From Paracidovorax oryzae ATCC 19882 (GTDB taxonomy: Bacteria > Pseudomonadota > Gammaproteobacteria > Burkholderiales > Burkholderiaceae_C): DNA of 64,000 bases. The notes under the pieces were generated by a model that saw nothing but the letters and a program-made list of their open reading frames with translations, ran no database searches and was not told where the DNA came from. The stretch covers positions 1 through 64,000 of the forward strand of contig NZ_JMKU01000001.1 of assembly GCF_000687165.1 (NCBI RefSeq), in the 5' to 3' direction. A program made the translations under genes and the position numbers. Positions 13,234-22,245 of the stretch are shown one piece after another; within the stretch, counting starts at the first letter, position 1; each line of letters opens with the position of its first letter.

Positions 13234-14508
13234 CTACAGCCCGGCGGCCATCATGCCCATCAGCACCAGAAGGGCTGCCGCGAGCGCCGGAGGCATCACC
13301 CAGGCGCCGAACTTCAGGAACTGCAGCGCACTCACCTCGATCCCTTCCCGCCGCAGGGCCGCCAGCCACAGGAGGGTCGCAAGCGAACCGGTGATGGACA
13401 GGTTGGGGCCGAGATCGACACCGATGAGTGCCGCGGCCCGCAGCGGCTCTGCGGCATGGGCAGCCTCCAGGGCGGCACCGGCCAGCAGGCCGGCCGGCAG
13501 GTTGTTCACCAGGTTGGCGCCGAAACCCAGCAGCGCACCGAGCACCGGGCCAGCGGCCAGCGGCGCGGCCGCCGCAGCCTCGGCCAGCATGCGGGCCAGG
13601 TGCCCCACCACCCCGGTGACTTCCAGTGCCTGCACGAAGACGAAGAGTCCGGCCACCAGCGGCAGCACGCCCCAGGACACCGATTTCAACACCGGCCCCA
13701 CCTGGTGGGCGCAGCCCACCCGCAGCAGCGCCAACGTCAGCAGCGCCGCCCCCAGCGTCGGAGCGCCCAGCGGAATCCGCCACCAGGCGCACCCCACGAG
13801 TACCACCGCCGACACCGCCAGCCCTGCAGCGGCAAGGCGGCCGCCGGCACCCAGCGGACGGGCTGGCACCTCGGCGGCCACGGGCCGGTCGATGTCCCGC
13901 CGGACGCGCCATTTCAGGACCCAGTACGTAGCGCCGATCGCCGCGACGGACGGCAGGCCGAACAGCGCCAGCCAATGGGGCAGCGACGGCATCTGCCCCC
14001 CGCCCCACAGGACCAGGTTGGCTGGATTGGAGATGGGCAGGAGAAAACTGGCCGCATTGGCCACGAAGGCGCAGATCAGCAGATACGGCAGCGGCGCCGC
14101 GCCCACGGCCCGCGCCACGGCGATCACCGCCGGCGTGAGCACGACGGCCGTGGCATCGTTGGACAGCGTCGCGGTCACCAGCGTGCCGACGCCGAAAACC
14201 CATGCGAAGAGGCGCTCGCCCGAGCCTCGCGCCCGGCGTGCCGCCTCGACGGCCAGCCAGTCGAACACCCCTTCGCGGCGTGCCATTTCCGACAGCAGCA
14301 TCATGCCGGCCAGGAACAGATACACGTCGTGTCCGCGCAGCACGCCTTTCCATGCCTCCGTCCAGGGCAGCAGGCCGGACACGGCGAGCACGAGTGCGCC
14401 CCCCACGGCCCACACGGCCTCGGGAACGCGCGCGGGCCGCAGGATGACGGCGGCGGTGGCAACGGCGATCACGCCCCACGTCCACCCGGGATGGGCCATT
14501 GTCAGCAT
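13234..14508 (-). CDS. ArsB/NhaD-type anion transporter (arsenical pump-like)
   Basis: 424 residues from ATG 14508, chosen because AAAGGA sits just upstream and the extension beyond it is not membrane-like. About eleven hydrophobic helices. The paired motifs LSNDATAVVLTPAVIAVA and GANLVNNLPAGLLAG are the two half-site signatures of the ArsB/SLC13-like ion transporter superfamily. The length is typical of ArsB. No arsR, arsC or other metal genes are adjacent, so the substrate (arsenite, another oxyanion or organic acid) is not settled. The roughly 250 bases to the divergent ABC exporter gene contain no other gene. Confidence 0.85.
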   Translation of the reverse strand: MLTMAHPGWTWGVIAVATAAVILRPARVPEAVWAVGGALVLAVSGLLPWTEAWKGVLRGHDVYLFLAGMMLLSEMARREGVFDWLAVEAARRARGSGERLFAWVFGVGTLVTATLSNDATAVVLTPAVIAVARAVGAAPLPYLLICAFVANAASFLLPISNPANLVLWGGGQMPSLPHWLALFGLPSVAAIGATYWVLKWRVRRDIDRPVAAEVPARPLGAGGRLAAAGLAVSAVVLVGCAWWRIPLGAPTLGAALLTLALLRVGCAHQVGPVLKSVSWGVLPLVAGLFVFVQALEVTGVVGHLARMLAEAAAAAPLAAGPVLGALLGFGANLVNNLPAGLLAGAALEAAHAAEPLRAAALIGVDLGPNLSITGSLATLLWLAALRREGIEVSALQFLKFGAWVMPPALAAALLVLMGMMAAGL

Positions 14509-14755
14509 GGAAAGCGATTCCTTTCTGTGCGCGGCCGGCAGGACAGCTCCCGGCGCGCGCTGTTGTATGGTTCTATCGCAGGGGCTGTGCCACCTGCCGG
14601 ACGCGGATTCTAGGGAACCCGGCCGTGGCCATCGGCAGGAATGGCCCTTGCCGCCCAGAACGCGACCTTGGCCTACATGGCGCCGATTGACCCCTCCCGC
14701 ATGTGCGGCGCGCAGCGCACCTACCATTGCGACCTGATCAGGAGTGAGCCTGCCC

Positions 14756-16591
14756 GTGTTCCAGTACTTCGAAAACCGCGTCCCCCCCTACCCCTCCACC
14801 GAACCCACCCTGCCGCCCAAGGGCTTCATGGCTTTCGTGTGGGCCTGCACGCAGGGCCTGCGCGGCCATGTGATGGCGATGGCGGGGCTGTCGGCGGCCA
14901 TCGCCGTCTATGAGGCGTTCCTTTTCTCTGTGCTCGGGCACCTGGTGGACTGGCTGTCCGGAACAACCCCCGCCAGCCTCTGGACGGAGCACCGGGGGGC
15001 GCTCTGGCTGATCGCAGGCCTGATGGCGGCCAGCATCGGGCTGGTGGTGCTGCAAACAAGCGTGAAGCACCAGGTGCTCGCCATCAACTTCCCGCTGCGG
15101 TTGCGCTGGAACTTCCACCGCCTGATGCTCGGACAGAGCATGTCGTTCTACGCGGACGAGTTCGCCGGCCGCATCACGACGAAGATCATGCAGACGGCGC
15201 TGGCCGTGCGCGACATGATCTTCACGACCACCGATGTGGTGATCGGCATGGGCGTCTATCTGGTCACCATCCTGGCGCTGGCCGCCGGCTTCGACGCCCG
15301 GCTGCTCGTACCCTTCGCACTGTGGGTGCTGTGCTACGCCACCGCCTGCTGGTACTTCGTGCCACGGCTGGGCAAGGTGGGCAAGGCGCAGGCCGATGCC
15401 CGTTCCGTGATGACGGGCCGCATCACCGACGCGTACACCAACATCGCCACCGTCAAGCTGTTCTCCCACACGCGGCGCGAGGCGGAATTCGCCCGCGCGG
15501 CCATGGACGCCTTCAAGCACACGGGCTATGCGCAGATGCGTCTTGTCAGCACCTTCGAGATCGTCAATCACGTGCTGGTCGTGGGCATGATCCTGGGGGC
15601 CTGCGGCACGGCGCTGTGGCTCTGGTCGATGGGCCAGGTGGGCGCGGGCGCGGTGGCGGCGGTCACGGCCATGGCGCTGCGGGTCTCGGGCCATGCGCAC
15701 TGGGTCATGTGGGAAGTGACCACGCTGTTCGAGAGCGTCGGCACCATCCAGGACGGCATCAACACGCTCACCCGCCCCCGCACCGTGGTGGACGCGCCGG
15801 ACGCCCGCCACCTGGCGGTGACGCGCGGCGAGGTGACTTTCGAGGGCGTGACCTTCGGCTACCAGCCGGGCCGCCCGGTGATCGACGACCTGCACCTGAC
15901 CATCCGGCCCGGCGAACGCATCGGCCTGATCGGACGCTCCGGAGCAGGCAAGTCCACACTCGTGAATCTGCTGCTGCGCTTCCACGACGTGCAGGCCGGC
16001 CGCGTGCTCATCGATGGCCAGGACATCGCTCACGTGACCCAGGACAGCCTTCGCCAGTCCATCGGCATGGTCACGCAGGATACGTCCCTGCTGCATCGCT
16101 CGATGCGCGACAACATCCTCTACGGCCGCCCCGATGCCACGGACGCGCAGATGCACGAGGCCGCCGACCGCGCGGAAGCTGCTGCCTTCATCGATCAGCT
16201 CACCGACCTGCAGGGCCGCAGCGGCTACGAGGCGCAGGTGGGTGAACGCGGAGTGAAGCTGTCGGGTGGCCAGCGCCAGCGCGTGGCCATCGCGCGGGTC
16301 ATGTTGAAGGACGCGCCCATCCTGTTGCTGGACGAGGCCACGAGCGCGCTCGACTCGGAAGTGGAAGCCGCCATCCAGCAGAGCCTGGACACCCTGATGC
16401 AGGGCAAGACCGTCATCGCCATCGCCCACCGCCTCTCCACCATCGCGGCGCTGGACCGGCTCATCGTGCTAGACGCCGGCCGCATCGCCGAGCAGGGCAC
16501 GCATGCCGAACTGCTGGCCCAGGGCGGCGTGTATGCCCGGCTGTGGGCTCACCAGAGCGGCGGCTTCCTGGGAGAGCCGGACGGCGCCTGA
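14756..16591 (+). CDS. ABC exporter, fused membrane and ATPase domains
   Basis: About 611 residues. GTG at 14756 is preferred because AGGAG lies 11 bases upstream; the in-frame GTG at 14744 overlaps that site. The N-terminal half has six transmembrane helices of the type 1 exporter fold; the C-terminal half is the ATPase with Walker A GRSGAGKST, signature LSGGQRQR and Walker B ILLLDEATSALD. It would act as a homodimer in the inner membrane. MsbA, lipid or drug exporters share this layout, and nothing nearby names the substrate. Confidence 0.9.
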   Translation: MFQYFENRVPPYPSTEPTLPPKGFMAFVWACTQGLRGHVMAMAGLSAAIAVYEAFLFSVLGHLVDWLSGTTPASLWTEHRGALWLIAGLMAASIGLVVLQTSVKHQVLAINFPLRLRWNFHRLMLGQSMSFYADEFAGRITTKIMQTALAVRDMIFTTTDVVIGMGVYLVTILALAAGFDARLLVPFALWVLCYATACWYFVPRLGKVGKAQADARSVMTGRITDAYTNIATVKLFSHTRREAEFARAAMDAFKHTGYAQMRLVSTFEIVNHVLVVGMILGACGTALWLWSMGQVGAGAVAAVTAMALRVSGHAHWVMWEVTTLFESVGTIQDGINTLTRPRTVVDAPDARHLAVTRGEVTFEGVTFGYQPGRPVIDDLHLTIRPGERIGLIGRSGAGKSTLVNLLLRFHDVQAGRVLIDGQDIAHVTQDSLRQSIGMVTQDTSLLHRSMRDNILYGRPDATDAQMHEAADRAEAAAFIDQLTDLQGRSGYEAQVGERGVKLSGGQRQRVAIARVMLKDAPILLLDEATSALDSEVEAAIQQSLDTLMQGKTVIAIAHRLSTIAALDRLIVLDAGRIAEQGTHAELLAQGGVYARLWAHQSGGFLGEPDGA

Positions 16592-16640
16592 CCGCCGCTG
16601 CGGGGGAAAACCGCCGGACGGCTGTCTTGCGACGTACCCC

Positions 16641-17204
16641 TCAGCGGGGGCGCAGCGGCCGCGCGGGATTGCCGCCCACGGTGGCGCCGGACGCCACGTC
16701 GCGCGTGACGACACTGCCCGCACCGATCACCGCCCCATCCCCCACCGTGATGCCCGGCAGCAGGATCGCCCCGCCGCCGATCCAGACGTCACGGCCGATG
16801 CGCACCGGCCGGCCCGACTCCAGCCCGGTGGCGCGGATGGCCGCGTCGCGGGGATGGTCCGCCGCGTAGATCTGCACGCCGGGCCCGATCTGCGTTCCGT
16901 CGCCGATGTGCACTTCCACCACGTCGAGGATCACGCAATTGAAGTTCAGGAACACGCCCGATCCCAGGTGGATGTTGAAACCGTAGTCGCAATGGAACGG
17001 CGGCCGCACCGCCGTACCTTCACCGACGGACCCCAGGCCCTCCAGCAGCAGCATGTGCCGCCCGCGCGCATCCAGGCTGGCATGGGCCGCCATATCGTTG
17101 TAGCGCGCCATCCAGCGGCGCGCGGCGGCCATGTCGGCCTGCAACTCCGCGTCGCCGGCATGGTAGAGCTCGCCGGCCAGCATTTTCTGTTTTTCGGTCG
17201 CCAT
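16641..17204 (-). CDS. Maltose/galactoside O-acetyltransferase family protein
   Basis: 187 residues with the N-terminal Mac domain (MATEKQKMLAGELYHAGDAEL) followed by left-handed parallel beta-helix hexapeptide repeats. The motif FLNFNCVILDVVEVHIGDG and the catalytic histidine in IYAADHPRD match Maa/LacA/NodL enzymes, which acetylate sugars using acetyl-CoA. The length equals that of E. coli Maa. It is a single gene converging with the ABC exporter and preceded by 169 non-coding bases. The true sugar acceptor is unknown. Confidence 0.92.
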   Translation of the reverse strand: MATEKQKMLAGELYHAGDAELQADMAAARRWMARYNDMAAHASLDARGRHMLLLEGLGSVGEGTAVRPPFHCDYGFNIHLGSGVFLNFNCVILDVVEVHIGDGTQIGPGVQIYAADHPRDAAIRATGLESGRPVRIGRDVWIGGGAILLPGITVGDGAVIGAGSVVTRDVASGATVGGNPARPLRPR

Positions 17205-17373
17205 GAATCATTCTGAGGGGCTACAGAAGATGAGCCTGTCGGAGACCCGCCCGATCTGCGGCGGCCGCACCGGTTCACTGCGGTGGCCCAGGCTGCCCCT
17301 GGACTTCTGCCGAGCAGCTGCTGGCGGCAACAGTTGCTGCGCCTGTCTGCGGGCACGCAGCCGAGGGCATGCG

Positions 17374-18162
17374 TCAGGTGATCAGATCTGCCTGGGACTT
17401 GCCCAGCGACTTGATGGCCTTGGCAACGCCCTCACTGCTCTTGATGGTGAATTCGTTGAGCGCTGCCTGCATCTGCGCCCGCACGGAGGCTTCGGTGAGC
17501 GCATTCTGGTTCGCGATCTGCTGCTCCTGGGCCGAGATGGCACGTCGTGTGGAACCGTCGGGGCGGTGCGGGTCCTCCTCGCCGTCTTCCGGATCATCGT
17601 CACCATGGCCGAAAGACGGGTGGGATGGAGTCGGCGGGAAGTGGGGCATCGGGAAACCCGGCCCCTCTCCATGCGGCATGCCGCCCTCTCCGTCGAATGG
17701 AATGTCCTCGCCGGCATGTCCGTCTGCTTTTCCGTGGGACGCGGGCAGGGCCTCGGTGGGCTCGCCGCCGTCCTCGCGCGGTGGGGGCGCGGCGTGATGC
17801 GCCGTAACCGCCGCAGGACGGCCGTGCGCGGGCAATGGCGGCTTCTCCGTGCTTTCCGGAGTGGCCTCCTGGTGGGACGCCGCCGCTGGCGTTTCCTCCG
17901 GGTTGTGCAAAGCACGCTGCCGCTGGAACAGCGCATTACCCCGCAGACTGGAGGGACTCGCGAGCACCCGGCCGCCACGCGGCGGCAGGGCCGCCTGCCC
18001 CCCAATGGACGCAGGCCGCTCACGCCCGGCCAGCCCTGCCGGGGCATCGGGGCCCTTCCGTGATTCGGGGCGCGGTGGCGGAGGCGTGGCATCTGCCTCC
18101 CTGGACAGCGGCTGGCGCAGAGCCGACAACGGAGATGAGATAGCGCCGGTGCGTGCGTTCAT
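17374..18162 (-). CDS. Unrecognised Pro/His/acidic-rich protein with HrpX-type promoter, candidate type III substrate
   Basis: 262 residues from ATG 18162. I do not recognise the family. The N-terminus MNARTGAISSPLSALRQP is Ser/Ala/Arg-rich and has no acidic residue in its first 20, as in type III export signals. The middle (about 35-205) is low complexity: prolines, then Gly/His/Asp/Glu-rich. The last 55 residues (ISAQEQQIANQNALTEASVR... to LGKSQADLIT) look like one or two amphipathic helices rich in Ala, Gln and Lys. There is no Sec signal and no membrane helix. Upstream is a complete PIP box with a well-spaced -10. It could be an effector, a harpin-like helper or another secreted component. 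No type III apparatus gene is within the window. Confidence 0.65.
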   Translation of the reverse strand: MNARTGAISSPLSALRQPLSREADATPPPPRPESRKGPDAPAGLAGRERPASIGGQAALPPRGGRVLASPSSLRGNALFQRQRALHNPEETPAAASHQEATPESTEKPPLPAHGRPAAVTAHHAAPPPREDGGEPTEALPASHGKADGHAGEDIPFDGEGGMPHGEGPGFPMPHFPPTPSHPSFGHGDDDPEDGEEDPHRPDGSTRRAISAQEQQIANQNALTEASVRAQMQAALNEFTIKSSEGVAKAIKSLGKSQADLIT

Positions 18163-18191
18163 GGACAGAGACGATGGATGTATTGCGACCC

Positions 18192-18253
18192 AGTGTGCAG
18201 GGCACGACATACCGGGGGCACGGTCGCAGCGAAGCCGGCCCCGTGCATGCGAA
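18192..18253 (-). promoter_or_regulatory. Complete PIP box plus -10 (HrpX-type promoter)
   Basis: On the minus strand TTCGC (18253-18249), 15 bases, TTCGC (18233-18229), then 31 bases and CACACT (18197-18192). This fits TTCGB-N15-TTCGB-N30-32-YANNNT in every constrained position. The -10 ends 29 bases before the ATG at 18162, leaving room for a short leader. The arrangement is that of HrpX-activated genes in Xanthomonas, Ralstonia and Acidovorax. Confidence 0.8.
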
Positions 18254-18388
18254 AGAAGAAGCAGCGCCTGCGCCAGTTGCGTCGATCCCCTCCTACGCAC
18301 GCCAGCGCTTCCGGCCTGCCACGTGCCGCCCGGCCCCCTTCAACAATGCGTCACACCATCTCTCCACAACATATGTAAGGGCAACACC

Positions 18389-18547
18389 ATGTCGATCTCC
18401 CTCATCCTGCTCATCATCCTGATCCTCATCCTGATCGGTGTGCTGCCGACCTGGGGCCACAGTCGCGCATGGGGCTACGGGCCCAGCGGCGGCGTGGGCC
18501 TGGTCGTCGTGATCCTGCTCATCCTGCTGCTGATGGGACGCATCTGA
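18389..18547 (+). CDS. DUF3309 small membrane protein
   Basis: 52 residues: MSISLILLIILILILIGVLP, then WGHSRAWGYGPSGG, then a second hydrophobic run VGLVVVILLILLLMG. Two short membrane helices joined by a Gly/Trp/Tyr linker is the DUF3309 pattern, a family of about 50 residues of unknown function common in proteobacteria. The gene is divergent from the PIP-box gene, with 226 bases between the starts, and is followed by a strong terminator, so it is a single-gene transcript. Confidence 0.85.
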   Translation: MSISLILLIILILILIGVLPTWGHSRAWGYGPSGGVGLVVVILLILLLMGRI

Positions 18548-18597
18548 CAGTAGTCCGGCAGCTTCCCCCAGGACCTCTGCAAGAGGCCGCAAGCGAC

Positions 18598-18629
18598 AAG
18601 GCCCGGTGCAAGGCACCGGGCCTTTTTTG
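18598..18629 (+). terminator. Rho-independent terminator after the DUF3309 gene
   Basis: AAGGCCCGGTGC-AAG-GCACCGGGCCTT followed by TTTT: a 12-bp GC-rich stem with a 3-base loop and T-run, 50 bases after the stop codon. Confidence 0.9.
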
Positions 18630-18715
18630 ATGGCGGGCAGATTGCGGGGAACACAGCTCCGGGTAGATCCCGCCGCCCTGGAGCAAGGCGAGGTCGGTAC
18701 GTGAGGCCCGACAAA

Positions 18716-18749
18716 GAAAAAAGGCCCAGCTTCTTTCAAAGCTGGGCCT
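18716..18749 (-). terminator. Terminator downstream of tRNA-Pro
   Basis: On the minus strand AGGCCCAGC...GCTGGGCCT followed by TTTTT, starting about a dozen bases after the tRNA 3' end. It ends the tRNA transcript. Confidence 0.88.
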
Positions 18750-18759
18750 CTCACATCAA

Positions 18760-18836
18760 TGGTCGGCGTGGCGGGATTCGAACTCGCGACCCCTTGCACC
18801 CCATGCAAGTGCGCTACCAGGCTGCGCTACACGCCG
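18760..18836 (-). tRNA. tRNA-Pro (anticodon GGG)
   Basis: 77 bases with encoded CCA. Acceptor stem CGGCGTG/CACGCCG, D arm GCGCAGCCTGGTAGCGC, anticodon stem CTTGC/GCAAG with loop ATGGGGT (anticodon GGG), and T arm with GTTCGAATC. It follows ihfA and the MerR gene, a conserved order in Burkholderiales. tRNA genes are common integration sites, but no integrase or attachment repeat is seen here. Confidence 0.97.
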
Positions 18837-18863
18837 ACAAGACTTAGATTATATGGCAAAAAA

Positions 18864-19256
18864 TCAGTGGCCGGACAAAAGTGCACGAATTTCCAATAAT
18901 TCTTTCCGCAGCCCTTCCAGGGACAGGCCGCCGCGCTCCGCGTCAGCGCCTGCGCTGCCCGACGCCACGGACACATCGCCTTCGTCACCCTCTCCATGGC
19001 TGTCCACCTCCTGCAGGCGGTTGCGCGCCCCACTGATCGTGAAGCCCTGGTCATACAGCAACTCCCGGATACGCCGGATCATCAGCACCTCGTGGTGCTG
19101 GTAGTACCTGCGGTTCCCCCTGCGCTTCATGGGGCGCAGCTGCGTGAACTCCTGCTCCCAGTACCGCAGCACATGGGGCTTGACTCCGCACAGCTCGGCA
19201 ACTTCGCCGATGGTGAAGTACCTTTTCGCGGGAATGGAAGGAAGCGGCGTGCCCAT
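18864..19256 (-). CDS. MerR-family transcriptional regulator downstream of ihfA
   Basis: 130 residues from ATG 19256. The N-terminal winged helix is clear: AKRYFTIGEVAELCGVKPHVLRYWEQEF, then NRRYYQHHEVLMIRRIRELL. The C-terminal part is short, acidic and helical, with no cysteine cluster, so it is not a metal sensor of the MerR/CueR kind. Proteins of this type always accompany ihfA in many proteobacteria and are of unknown target. The gene lies between ihfA and tRNA-Pro in the same direction. Confidence 0.92.
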   Translation of the reverse strand: MGTPLPSIPAKRYFTIGEVAELCGVKPHVLRYWEQEFTQLRPMKRRGNRRYYQHHEVLMIRRIRELLYDQGFTISGARNRLQEVDSHGEGDEGDVSVASGSAGADAERGGLSLEGLRKELLEIRALLSGH

Positions 19257-19368
19257 GGGAGTGCGCAAAGGGTAGAAGCGGACGGCGGGAAGGGTACTGC
19301 AGGGCCGGGGAACGCGCCAGCGGCTCAATCAAGTGCCGGCCGAAAGGTGTGTACGCGCCCCGTCCTCG

Positions 19369-19734
19369 TCAGGCGGCTGGCGACCCGCCGCCCTGGATCT
19401 GCTCCTTCAGCTTGGTGCTGGCATGGAAGGTGACCACCCGGCGCGCCTGGATCGGAATGGCTTCCCCCGTGCGCGGGTTGCGCCCCGGGCGCGGTGCCTT
19501 GGTGCGTATCTGGAAATTCCCGAACCCGGAAATCTTCACGTCCTGGCCATCCACCAGGCGCTGCGCGATCAGGTCGAAGAACGCGTCGATCATGTCCTTG
19601 GACTCCCGCTTGTTCAGGCCGATCTGGTCGAACAGCAGTTCCGCGAGCTGCGCCTTGGTCAGCGCAGGCGTCTCCAGGCTCTCCACGGCCAGTTCCATCA
19701 TGTCCGAGCCCTTGGAAGTGTGGGTCAAAGTCAT
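19369..19734 (-). CDS. ihfA: Integration host factor subunit alpha
   Basis: DNA-bending nucleoid protein that works as a heterodimer with IhfB. 121 residues from ATG 19734, which overlaps the pheT stop; a start at the internal MMELAVES would give about 110. Core features are [19 protein letters not shown], the [22 protein letters not shown] beta-arm with the intercalating proline, and [10 protein letters not shown]. Overlap with pheT indicates translational coupling. Confidence 0.96.
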   Translation of the reverse strand: MTLTHTSKGSDMMELAVESLETPALTKAQLAELLFDQIGLNKRESKDMIDAFFDLIAQRLVDGQDVKISGFGNFQIRTKAPRPGRNPRTGEAIPIQARRVVTFHASTKLKEQIQGGGSPAA

Positions 19735-22172
19735 CACCGCAGTCGCGCCCCCAGTTGCTGCTCCAGCTGCCGCAAAACCGCCTGCAGCGATTCGTCGATC
19801 TCCGCGTCGGTGAGCGCCGTCACGCCGTCGCCCAGGGCCAGTCGCACCGCGAAGCTTTTCTCCCCGGGGCCAAAGCCGGCCACGGGCTCGCCATCCTTGC
19901 CGCGCTTGGGCCGGAAGACGTCGAAGAGCACCGACGAGCGCAGGCGCGTGGCGGGCAGCGCGCTGCCGATCACGCGCATGACGTCCGCATGGGTCGTCTG
20001 CTCGGACACGACGATGGCGATGTCGCGTTCCACGGCCTGCTGCTTGCCCACCGCGGCGAACCGCGGGACATCGCGCGCCAGCACCGCGTCCAGCTCGAGT
20101 TCGAACAGCACCGGAGCCTGAGCGAAATCCCATTGCTGGCGCCACTTGGGATGCAGCTCGCCAACGAAGCCGATGCTGCGCCCTTCCAGCAGCACCCGCG
20201 CACAACGCCCGGGGTGCATGGCCGGATGTTCGGCGGGCTCGAATACGGCCTTGCGTGGAGCGAGCAGCGCTTCCACGTCGCCCTTCACGTCGAAGAAGTC
20301 CACTGCATCGTCCTTGCGGCTCCACTGCAGCACATCCCCTGCTCCGTAGGCCGCGCCCGCGACACGCATGGGCTGGTGGAAACCTTCGACCGTGGTGTCG
20401 GAGCTAGCCACGCCCGCATCGCGCAGGAACACGCGGCCCAGTTCGAACACGCGCACCCGGGGTGCCTTGCGGTCGAGGTTGAACTTCAGCACCTGCAGCA
20501 GCGATCCCAGCAGCGACGAGCGCATGACGCTCATCTGGCTGGCGATGGGATTGAGCAGGCGGATGGGTTCCGCATTGGCTGCGAGGTCACGCTCCCACAG
20601 CTCTTCCACGAAGCTGAAATTGATGGTTTCCTGGTAGCCGAGGGCCGCCAGTTCCCGCCGCACCGCGAATGCGCTGCGCCGGTCTTCACGCCGCAGCTTG
20701 GGCGTGATCGGGGCGAGGGGCGGCGTCTCGGGAAGCTGGCCATAGCCCACGATGCGCACCACTTCCTCGATCAGGTCCTCCTCGATCGCGATGTCGAAAC
20801 GATAGGACGGCGGCGTGACCGTGAGGCAGCCTTCACCCTCTTGCGGCTGCAATCCGAGCTTGCGCAGGGCATCGGCGCACTGCGACAACGTGAGCGGCAT
20901 GCCGATCACCTTGGCCGCGCGCTCGACCCGCAGCGTCACCGGCCGCGCTTGCGGCAGGTTCGGCGCCTGGTCATCGATCGGGCCGCAGACCGTCTCGGGC
21001 GTGCCGCAGATCTCCAGCACCAGTTGCGTGATGCGCTCGATATGCTCCACCGTCAACCGAGGGTCCACGCCGCGTTCGAAGCGGTGGCCTGCATCGGTGG
21101 AGAAGTTGAAGCGGCGCGACCGGCCCGCCACCGCCTTGGGCCACCAGAAGGCCGCCTCGATGTAGATGTGGCGCGTATCGTCGGACACCGCGGTGGCGTC
21201 CCCGCCCATGATGCCGGCCAGCGACTCCACCTGCCGTTCGTCGGCGATCACGCCGACCTGGCCATCGACATCGACCGTGGCGCCATTGAGCAGCTTCAGC
21301 GACTCGCCTTCGCGGCCCCAGCGCACCTCCAGCCCGCCATGGATCTTCTCCAGGTCGAAGATGTGCGACGGCCGGCCCAGTTCGAACATCACATAGTTGG
21401 AGATGTCCACCAGCGGCGACACGCCGCGCTGGCCGCAGCGTGCGAGACGGTCCAGCATCCAGCGCGGCGTGGAGGCCATCGCATTGATGTGGCGCACCAC
21501 ACGGCCGGAAAAGCGGCCGCACAGGTCCGGCGCACTGATCTTGACGGGCAGCACCTCGTCACTGCCCACCGGCGCCGCGGTGCACACGGGCTCGCGCAGC
21601 GGCGCGCCCGTCAACGCTGAAACTTCGCGCGCGATGCCGTACACGCTCAGGGCGTGCGCCAGGTTGGGCGTAAGCTTGAGCGTGAACAGCGTGTCGTCGA
21701 GTGCGAGGTACTGGCGGATGTCCTGCCCCACCGGTGCATCCGCCGGCAGCTCGAACAGGCCTTCATGGTCTTCCGAGAGCTTGAGTTCGCGCGCGGAGCA
21801 GAGCATGCCCTGGCTCTCCACGCCGCGGAGCTTGCCCACCTTGATGGCGAAAGGCTTGCCGTCCTCGCCCGGAGGCAGTTCGGCACCCACCGTGGCGCAG
21901 GGTACCTTGATGCCCACGCGGGCGTTGGCCGCACCGCAGACGATGTTCAGCAGAGCGGGCTGGCCGACATCGACCTGGCACACCCGCAGCCGGTCGGCAT
22001 TGGGATGCTGCACCGCTTCCTTGATCTCGCCCACCACCACGCCGTGGAACGGGGGCGCGACGGGGGACAGGTCCTCCACCTCCAGGCCCGCCATGGTGAG
22101 GGTTTCGGCCAGCTCTGCCGTGGACAGGGGCGGGTTGCAGAATTCGCGCAGCCAGGATTCAGGAAATTGCAT
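19734..22172 (-). CDS. pheT: Phenylalanine-tRNA ligase beta subunit
   Basis: 812 residues, normal for bacterial PheT. The protein starts [11 protein letters not shown] and has the tRNA-binding EMAP-like domain with [11 protein letters not shown], the B3/B4 editing domain, the B5 domain ([23 protein letters not shown]), the catalytic-like domain and the C-terminal ferredoxin-fold anticodon-binding domain ([23 protein letters not shown]). It works with PheS as an alpha2-beta2 enzyme charging tRNA-Phe. It lies 73 bases after pheS and overlaps ihfA. Confidence 0.98.
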   Translation of the reverse strand: MQFPESWLREFCNPPLSTAELAETLTMAGLEVEDLSPVAPPFHGVVVGEIKEAVQHPNADRLRVCQVDVGQPALLNIVCGAANARVGIKVPCATVGAELPPGEDGKPFAIKVGKLRGVESQGMLCSARELKLSEDHEGLFELPADAPVGQDIRQYLALDDTLFTLKLTPNLAHALSVYGIAREVSALTGAPLREPVCTAAPVGSDEVLPVKISAPDLCGRFSGRVVRHINAMASTPRWMLDRLARCGQRGVSPLVDISNYVMFELGRPSHIFDLEKIHGGLEVRWGREGESLKLLNGATVDVDGQVGVIADERQVESLAGIMGGDATAVSDDTRHIYIEAAFWWPKAVAGRSRRFNFSTDAGHRFERGVDPRLTVEHIERITQLVLEICGTPETVCGPIDDQAPNLPQARPVTLRVERAAKVIGMPLTLSQCADALRKLGLQPQEGEGCLTVTPPSYRFDIAIEEDLIEEVVRIVGYGQLPETPPLAPITPKLRREDRRSAFAVRRELAALGYQETINFSFVEELWERDLAANAEPIRLLNPIASQMSVMRSSLLGSLLQVLKFNLDRKAPRVRVFELGRVFLRDAGVASSDTTVEGFHQPMRVAGAAYGAGDVLQWSRKDDAVDFFDVKGDVEALLAPRKAVFEPAEHPAMHPGRCARVLLEGRSIGFVGELHPKWRQQWDFAQAPVLFELELDAVLARDVPRFAAVGKQQAVERDIAIVVSEQTTHADVMRVIGSALPATRLRSSVLFDVFRPKRGKDGEPVAGFGPGEKSFAVRLALGDGVTALTDAEIDESLQAVLRQLEQQLGARLR

Positions 22173-22245
22173 AGTCGGTTCAAAAGGAGCGGCCGGCGCC
22201 GCAGGGGCCGGGCCCGCACGGCGAAGTCGAAAAGGGGTTCAGCGC

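Noticed and set aside
14509-14755. Possible metal riboswitch upstream of the ArsB-like gene
   Set aside because: The region is GC-rich with some pairing potential, but I could not fit it to any riboswitch consensus.
17849-18388. Upstream extension of the DUF3309 reading frame
   Set aside because: Overlaps the PIP-box gene antisense and has no ribosome site; the family length fits ATG 18389.
18760-18836. tRNA-Pro as an integration site
   Set aside because: No integrase, no duplicated tRNA 3' end and no composition shift were seen on either side.
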